Part shown: positions 5,775-9,680 of the stretch, piece by piece
Layout: each line of letters starts with the position of its first letter
Numbering within the stretch: the stretch's first letter is position 1
Assembly (NCBI GenBank): GCA_903938075.1
Contig: CAJABS010000212.1
Span: 1-9,680 of the forward strand
Origin: an uncultured Chloroflexota bacterium
GTDB lineage: Bacteria > Chloroflexota > Limnocylindria > Limnocylindrales > Limnocylindraceae
Reading direction: 5' to 3'
Length of the DNA: 9,680 bases
Program-made: the position numbers and the translations under genes
Notes under the pieces: model-generated
What the model saw: the letters and a program-made list of their open reading frames with translations, nothing else
Told to the model about the DNA's origin: nothing
Database searches by the model: none

Positions 5775-6683
5775 TTACAGCGAGCCTCGCCGTAGGGCGA
5801 CCGCGATCTCGCCCGCAAGGCGCGCGTTCGACTCCGCGAGCGCCAGGTTGGCGGGAATTGAGCGCGAATCTGTAGCGGCGGCGATTGCCGCCAAAATCTT
5901 CGGCGTGGCCTTCGGACCAGTTGCGCCAGCCCGCTCCGCTTCAGCCAGTCCAGTGGCAATAGCATCGGCGATCTCTGCTGCTGGAATCTCGGCTTCAAGC
6001 GGGATCGGGTTGGCGACCAGCATCCCACCGCGCCAACCGAGTGCGGTGTTCGCCTGAGCAATCGCGGCAATCTCTGCTGAGCTCTCAACGCGATGGCTCA
6101 GCGCGAGGCCACTACTGCGACTCCAGAAGGCGGGGAAGTGGCTTGTTTGGTAGCCGATCACGGGAACACTCAGCGTCTCAAGCACCTCGAGTGTCTTCGG
6201 CAGATCAAGAAAGGCCTTAGCGCCGGCGCTCACCACGATGACGGGATGGCGCGACATCGCACCAAGATCCGATGAGACATCGAAGTTCAGTTCGGCGCCA
6301 CGATGCACGCCGCCAATACCGCCTGTTGCAAAGACACGGATCCCTGCGAGTCCTGCAATGGTGACTGTCGCGGAAACCGTAGTTACTCCGGTTCGTTTCG
6401 CTGCGATCGCAACTGGGAGATCGCGCTCGGCGAGCTTCTCATCGGCGGAAAGAACGAGCGATTCGTGATGTGGCTCAATGCCCGCCCAGAGTTCTCCATC
6501 AATGACAGCAGTGACAGCAGGCACAGCGCCAGCCCCACGAATCGCAGCATTGACGCGATCAAAGCACTCATGGTTGTAAGGGGCGGGGAGACCCATCTTT
6601 GAGGTGATCGTTGATTCAAGGGCGACGACCGCTTGGCCTGAGGCGAGCGCGGCCGTAACCTCGGCTGACTGACGTACCTTCAT
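5775..6683 (-). CDS. psuG: Pseudouridine-5'-phosphate glycosidase PsuG
   Basis: PsuG cleaves the C-C glycosidic bond of pseudouridine 5'-phosphate, giving uracil and ribose 5-phosphate. The 302-residue protein follows the family along its length: VALESTI (20-26), the VFATGGIGGVHRG loop (117-129), FDVSSDL (134-140), VSAGAKAFLDLPKTLE (151-166) and FPAFWSR. By comparison with the E. coli enzyme as I recall it, E23, D139, K156 (the lysine forming the ribose adduct) and N279 match the catalytic residues E31, D149, K166 and N289. The start ATG at 6683 has GGGAGG just upstream and overlaps the psuK stop by 4 nt (ATGA), so the pair is translationally coupled. The gene ends 7 nt from the convergent MFS gene, with no clear terminator. 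Confidence 0.96.
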   Translation of the reverse strand: MKVRQSAEVTAALASGQAVVALESTITSKMGLPAPYNHECFDRVNAAIRGAGAVPAVTAVIDGELWAGIEPHHESLVLSADEKLAERDLPVAIAAKRTGVTTVSATVTIAGLAGIRVFATGGIGGVHRGAELNFDVSSDLGAMSRHPVIVVSAGAKAFLDLPKTLEVLETLSVPVIGYQTSHFPAFWSRSSGLALSHRVESSAEIAAIAQANTALGWRGGMLVANPIPLEAEIPAAEIADAIATGLAEAERAGATGPKATPKILAAIAAATDSRSIPANLALAESNARLAGEIAVALRRGSL

Positions 6684-7585
6684 CTCGCCTCCCGCTCTTC
6701 GCTCTGCGCTGCTTGTCGCTGCAGATGCCCCGCAGCAGCATCATGGCCTGCGGCTAGTGCATCCTCCCACGATTTGCCGCGCGCTCGTGCAACGAGGAGG
6801 CCGCCGGCAAACGCATCACCGGCACCCGTGCTGTCGATGCCCACTGGGAGTGGATGTGCAGGGAGCGCCGCAATCTGCTCGCCACTCGCCGAGCGCACCT
6901 CGGCGATCCCTGCCCCGTGTTTTGCAATCAGGATGGAGCCAGGAAGCGGGCGATCAGAGAGGTCGAGATAGTCACACTCCTCTTCGTTGGCGAACAGGAG
7001 TGTTGGGGCGAGCTCCGCAAAGCGGCGACGGCTCTCCTCTGGTCCCCAAGTACTCAGCGCCCCCACAGACGAGGCATCAAGCGACGTCGGGATCCCTGCG
7101 TCGCGGGCGTGAGCGAAGAGGCGACGTGTGGTCTCCCCAAGTGGTTCGCCGAGCAGTGAATAGGCGGGGGCATGGAGCCAGGCACCGCCGGCGAGGGAGG
7201 CTGCGCCTGGATCGCGAAGCGAGAGGGCGGCCGCGCGGTCGGGGAGCATCGTTCGCTCACCGTCCGGTTCAACGACCACCACGATGCTGGCGCTGCGGCC
7301 ACCCCGTTGCAGGAGCGGCTCAACGCCAGCACGCACCAGGGCCGCCTCAAGGGTCTCCGCCGTGGCGTCTTCACCAACAGCGCCGATGAAGCGCGCGGAG
7401 CCCCCAGCAGCCACGGCTGCCACTGCAACGTTTGCAGCGCTCCCACCGCGCCGTCGCGTGATCTGGGCGGCGGCGTCGGAGCCGCGCCGCCACGGTGCGT
7501 CCAGCCGCACGGCGATCTCGTCGATCAGGTCGCCCACACAGACAATCAGTGGGGTCGAGGCGGCTGGGTTCGCTCGGTCAATCAT
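6680..7585 (-). CDS. psuK: PfkB-family kinase, probable pseudouridine kinase PsuK
   Basis: The 301-residue protein is a PfkB/ribokinase-family sugar kinase. It has the N-terminal CVGDLIDEIAVR strand, the substrate-binding GGSAANVAVA (47-56), and signature 2, DSTGAGDAFAGG (251-262), with catalytic base D257 and the anion hole GAGD. Specificity for pseudouridine is inferred from the 4-nt overlap with psuG; the paired enzymes phosphorylate pseudouridine at the 5' position and then cleave it. The C-terminus ends in a charged tail (SEEREAR). The ATG at 7585 has no Shine-Dalgarno sequence: the preceding bases are C-rich, and TACACT lies 7 nt upstream, suggesting a leaderless message. The gene is divergent from tRNA-Val, with only 34 nt between them. 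No pseudouridine transporter gene is evident nearby. Confidence 0.88.
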   Translation of the reverse strand: MIDRANPAASTPLIVCVGDLIDEIAVRLDAPWRRGSDAAAQITRRRGGSAANVAVAAVAAGGSARFIGAVGEDATAETLEAALVRAGVEPLLQRGGRSASIVVVVEPDGERTMLPDRAAALSLRDPGAASLAGGAWLHAPAYSLLGEPLGETTRRLFAHARDAGIPTSLDASSVGALSTWGPEESRRRFAELAPTLLFANEEECDYLDLSDRPLPGSILIAKHGAGIAEVRSASGEQIAALPAHPLPVGIDSTGAGDAFAGGLLVARARGKSWEDALAAGHDAAAGHLQRQAAQSEEREAR

Positions 7586-7619
7586 GCGGGGGAGTGTATC
7601 GGCTATTCTCTGGCTCCTT
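7586..7619. promoter_or_regulatory. 34-nt divergent promoter region between psuK and tRNA-Val
   Basis: On the minus strand TACACT (complement of 7593-7598) lies 7 nt before the psuK ATG and could be the -10 of a leaderless transcript. On the plus strand TATTCT (7604-7609) lies 10 nt before the first tRNA base and could be the tRNA -10. A psuK -35 would fall at about 7616-7621, across the tRNA 5' end, so the two transcription units share or overlap promoter DNA. The hexamers are weak matches and no -35 is convincing. Confidence 0.35.
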
Positions 7620-7696
7620 GGGCGGTTAGCTCAGTTGGTTAGAGCGCAGCCTTGACATGGCTGAGGTCACAGGTTCGAGTCCTGTACCGCCCACCA
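7620..7696 (+). tRNA. tRNA-Val, anticodon GAC
   Basis: A complete 77-nt cloverleaf with encoded CCA. The acceptor stem GGGCGGT pairs perfectly with ACCGCCC; the D stem is GCTC/GAGC with a 9-nt loop, the anticodon stem CAGCC/GGCTG with loop TTGACAT, the variable loop AGGTC and the T stem ACAGG/CCTGT with loop TTCGAGT. Anticodon GAC at 7654-7656 reads GUC and GUU. thrS starts 31 nt downstream with no terminator between. Confidence 0.98.
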
Positions 7697-7727
7697 GAAC
7701 GTAATGGCGCGGAGAGGGGTCCAAGGG

Positions 7728-9569
7728 ATGGCAGACGAGGCAGCGGCAGCAGAGGTCGTCGAGATCGACGAGATCCTCGAAGCGCCCGCGCGCGGCTCCG
7801 CCGAAGAGCTCCTTGATGCCGGTGCGAGCGACAACCTCAGCCGAATGCGGCACTCCGCGGCGCACGTCATGGCCGAAGCGGTCATGCGCCTCTTCCCTGG
7901 TGCAAAGCTCGGCATTGGTCCTGCGATCACCGACGGCTTCTACTACGACTTCCTTCTAGAGCGAGCCCTCACCCCAGACGACCTGAGCGCTATTGAGGCC
8001 GAGATGGCCAAGAGCATTGGCGCAAACCATACGTTCACGCTCGCGGAGCACACCTTTGACGACGAGCGCGCGGCGTTGGTCCGCGCAGATCAACTCTTCA
8101 AGATCGAGATCATGGACGATCTCGCCAAGGCTGCCGCAGCGGAGGGGAAGCCTGCCCCGAACGTCACCACGTACCAGCACGGCGAATTCCAAGATCTTTG
8201 TCGCGGGCCGCATGTTGAGAGCACCGGCAAGATCGGTCCGCTCAAGCTGCTCTCCATTGCGGGCGCGTATTGGCGCGGCAAGAACGATCGCCCGATGCTG
8301 CAGCGGATCTATGGCACAGCGTGGGAGACCCAAGAGCAGCTAGACCAGTACCTGTGGCGTCGCGATGAGGCGCGCAAGCGTGATCATCGAAAACTTGGCG
8401 TCGCACTTGACCTCTACTCGTTCCACGACGTTTCACCTGGGAGTGCCTTCTGGCACCCAAAGGGACAACGCCTCTGGCGAACACTTGAGGGCGCAATGCG
8501 CGAGATGCAGGATCGACGCGGCTATCAGGAGATCTCTACGCCGATCGTGGTGAGCAAGCACCTCTGGGAGCAGTCAGGCCACTGGGATCTCTACCGCGAC
8601 AACATGTTCATCATTGAGTCCGAGGGTGAAGAGTTCAGCCTGAAGCCGATGAACTGCCCAGAGAGCACCGTGATCTATCGCACGCGTACCCGTAGCTATC
8701 GCGATCTCCCACTCCGGCTCTCTGAATACGGCCGACTCCACCGCAATGAGTTGTCGGGAACGCTGAGTGGCCTGACACGCGTGCGCCACTTTATTCAAGA
8801 CGATGGCCACATCTATGTTCGCCCTGATCAGATTGAGTCCGAGGTTGCAGCACTCCTAGAAGAGGTGCGTGAGGTGTATGCCTGGTTCAACCTCCCGGTG
8901 GAGTTTGTCTTCTCAACAAAGCCCGCCAAGGCGCTTGGCGACCCGAAGCTCTGGGAGAAGGCCGAAACGATGATTGAGAAGGCGTTGCGCGACTCTGGTG
9001 CGAAGTGGCGCCTGAATGCCGGCGACGGCGCGTTCTATGCGCCGAAGATCGACATCATCGTGCGCGATGCGCTCGGACGCGAATGGCAGACCGCCACCGT
9101 ACAGGTTGACCTGGTCATGCTTCCGGAGCGATTCGACCTCACCTACACCGACGAGGCGGGGGAGCGCGTGCGGCCAATCGCCATTCACCGCGCGATCTAC
9201 GGCTCGCTTGAGCGCTTCATCGGCATTCTGGTTGAGCACTACGCTGGCGCCTTCCCGTTCTGGCTGGCGCCTGAGCAGGTGGTGATCATCCCGATTGCCG
9301 ACCGACACCTTGAATTCGTGACGGCTGGTGCTGCGGTGCTGCGTGCCGCCGGCATTCGCGTCAGCATCGACGACTCCTCCAACCGCATGCAGAACAAGAT
9401 CCGCTTGGCCCAAGAGCAGAAGGTGCCACTCATGCTTGTGGTCGGTGACAAGGAGATTGAGGCTGGTGGGGCCGCGCCCCGCTGGCGCGATGGCACCCAG
9501 GAGCCTGCAACCAGCTGGGAGGCCCTCGCCGCCGCCCTCGCGGCGCGTGCCGCCGCTCGTACCGCCTGA
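7728..9569 (+). CDS. thrS: Threonyl-tRNA synthetase ThrS, lacking the N-terminal TGS domain
   Basis: ThrS charges tRNA-Thr and hydrolyses mischarged Ser-tRNA. The 613-residue protein (with the start used here) has the editing domain with H42-x3-H46 and C158-x3-H162. The class II catalytic core follows: motif 1 around SPGSAFWHPKG (236-246), motif 2 around RLHRNELSGT (336-345) and motif 3 in IYGSLERF. The three zinc ligands are C310 (KPMNC), H361 (DDGH) and H487 (IAIHRA). The anticodon-binding domain begins at about 515 and ends in an Ala-rich tail. Against E. coli ThrS (about 640 residues) the N-terminal TGS domain is missing; only a short acidic leader precedes the editing domain. I chose ATG 7728 because GAGAGGGG ends 8 nt upstream; an in-frame ATG at 7704 lies 8 nt after the tRNA and lacks such a site. 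infC follows. Confidence 0.97.
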   Translation: MADEAAAAEVVEIDEILEAPARGSAEELLDAGASDNLSRMRHSAAHVMAEAVMRLFPGAKLGIGPAITDGFYYDFLLERALTPDDLSAIEAEMAKSIGANHTFTLAEHTFDDERAALVRADQLFKIEIMDDLAKAAAAEGKPAPNVTTYQHGEFQDLCRGPHVESTGKIGPLKLLSIAGAYWRGKNDRPMLQRIYGTAWETQEQLDQYLWRRDEARKRDHRKLGVALDLYSFHDVSPGSAFWHPKGQRLWRTLEGAMREMQDRRGYQEISTPIVVSKHLWEQSGHWDLYRDNMFIIESEGEEFSLKPMNCPESTVIYRTRTRSYRDLPLRLSEYGRLHRNELSGTLSGLTRVRHFIQDDGHIYVRPDQIESEVAALLEEVREVYAWFNLPVEFVFSTKPAKALGDPKLWEKAETMIEKALRDSGAKWRLNAGDGAFYAPKIDIIVRDALGREWQTATVQVDLVMLPERFDLTYTDEAGERVRPIAIHRAIYGSLERFIGILVEHYAGAFPFWLAPEQVVIIPIADRHLEFVTAGAAVLRAAGIRVSIDDSSNRMQNKIRLAQEQKVPLMLVVGDKEIEAGGAAPRWRDGTQEPATSWEALAAALAARAAARTA

Positions 9570-9588
9570 GGGTGCTACGCTCGGTATC

Positions 9589-9611
9589 CCCGCAAGGACG
9601 CTGTCCTCGGG
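9589..9611 (+). other. Hairpin in the thrS-infC gap
   Basis: CCCG-CA-AGGAC-GCT-GTCCT-CGGG forms a 9-bp stem with a 2-nt bulge and 3-nt loop, 20 nt after the thrS stop. No T-run follows, so it is unlikely to be a strong intrinsic terminator. It could be a leader structure of infC or an attenuating or RNA-processing element. TGCTACGCT at 9573-9581 resembles an extended -10 and could start such a leader, but no -35 supports it. Confidence 0.4.
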
Positions 9612-9629
9612 TCCAAGGTTGATGATCGT

Positions 9630-9634
9630 GAGGG
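9630..9634 (+). promoter_or_regulatory. Ribosome-binding site that fixes the infC ATT start
   Basis: GAGGG, 8 nt before the ATT at 9643, is a good Shine-Dalgarno match at good spacing. It supports initiation at a codon that would otherwise not be considered. Confidence 0.6.
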
Positions 9635-9642
9635 TGTGACCG

Positions 9643-9680
9643 ATTAAGGATCTACGCATCAATACCCAGATCCGCGTCCC
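9643..9680 (+). CDS. infC: Translation initiation factor IF-3, N-terminus only (partial, ATT start)
   Basis: The last codons of the window read (I/M)KDLRINTQIRVP. INxxIRVP is the conserved opening of bacterial IF-3, and infC downstream of thrS is a widespread gene order (thrS-infC-rpmI-rplT). IF-3 binds the 30S subunit and checks initiator tRNA and start codon. In this frame a TGA sits at 9637-9639, and no ATG, GTG or TTG follows before the conserved residues, so ATT 9643 is the only plausible start. E. coli infC also begins with AUU, which IF-3 discriminates against, giving autoregulation. Only about 12 codons are inside the window. A sequencing error that hides a GTG start at 9636 is the main alternative. 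Confidence 0.85.
   Translation, partial: MKDLRINTQIRV

Noticed and set aside
5771..5800. Short inverted repeats (CTCG/CGAG and TCGCC/GGCGA) at the junction of the convergent MFS and psuG genes as a bidirectional terminator
   Set aside because: Stems are only 4 and 5 bp, there is no T-run in either direction, and the second lies inside psuG coding sequence.
6757..7389. A 210-codon plus-strand frame opposite psuK
   Set aside because: It is an Arg/Gly/Pro-rich shadow of a well-supported PfkB kinase.
7697..7727. T-box riboswitch or thrS operator before thrS
   Set aside because: Only 31 nt separate the tRNA from the start codon, too few for either structure.
9637..9639. TGA read as tryptophan joining MIVRV to infC
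   Set aside because: TGA ends dcd, psuK and thrS in positions consistent with family lengths, so it is a normal stop here.
8913..9662. A 249-codon open frame antisense to thrS
   Set aside because: It lies wholly opposite a strongly conserved gene. Its translation shows no recognisable motif and reflects GC-rich third positions.
1..9680. Mobile element, prophage, CRISPR or defence system
   Set aside because: No transposase, integrase, repeat array, target duplication or defence-protein motif was seen. The two tRNA genes show no partial 3' copy in the window that would suggest an attachment site.

Overview
The window is a tightly packed stretch of bacterial chromosome, GC-rich by eye (about 60 to 62 percent). 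It carries ten complete protein genes, two partial ones and two tRNAs, and has no mobile element, CRISPR array or phage signal. Genes overlap by 4 to 35 nt or lie a few nt apart, and the longest gene-free gap is about 106 nt. The Dcd resembles the actinobacterial bifunctional type, and the MBL protein and overall style resemble Chloroflexota or Actinomycetota. I cannot place the organism firmly. The coding density suggests a compact or streamlined genome.

Layout. (1) Plus strand, 1-2750: the C-terminal tail of a membrane protein (possibly a UbiA-type prenyltransferase), the molybdopterin adenylyltransferase mogA, then a nucleotide-metabolism unit nrdR-dcd followed by an MBL-fold hydrolase. 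A 16-bp palindrome resembling an NrdR box lies upstream of nrdR. (2) Minus strand, 4275-2740: a thiol-redox operon of a small glutaredoxin-like protein, the membrane electron carrier CcdA and a membrane-anchored TlpA/ResA-type thioredoxin. (3) Plus strand, 4317-5767: tRNA-Arg(CCU) followed closely by an MFS transporter. (4) Minus strand, 7585-5775: the pseudouridine catabolic pair psuK-psuG, joined by an ATGA overlap. (5) Plus strand, 7620 to the end: tRNA-Val(GAC), threonyl-tRNA synthetase thrS, and the first codons of infC (IF3).

How the genes work together. NrdR senses the adenine-nucleotide state and represses ribonucleotide reductase; Dcd supplies the dUMP precursor of dTTP, so nrdR-dcd forms a dNTP-balance module. 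The Grx-like/CcdA/TlpA operon looks like a complete relay of reducing power from cytoplasm to the outer face of the membrane. PsuK phosphorylates pseudouridine and PsuG splits the product into uracil and ribose 5-phosphate. thrS-infC is the familiar translation cluster; infC here seems to start at ATT, the kind of start known from the autoregulated E. coli gene.

No gene set here looks like an undescribed system. The most interesting signals are regulatory: the NrdR-box-like palindrome before nrdR-dcd, the ATT start of infC, candidate leaderless starts for mogA and psuK, tRNA genes run directly into mRNAs, and an apparent excess of the octamer GCGATCGC.
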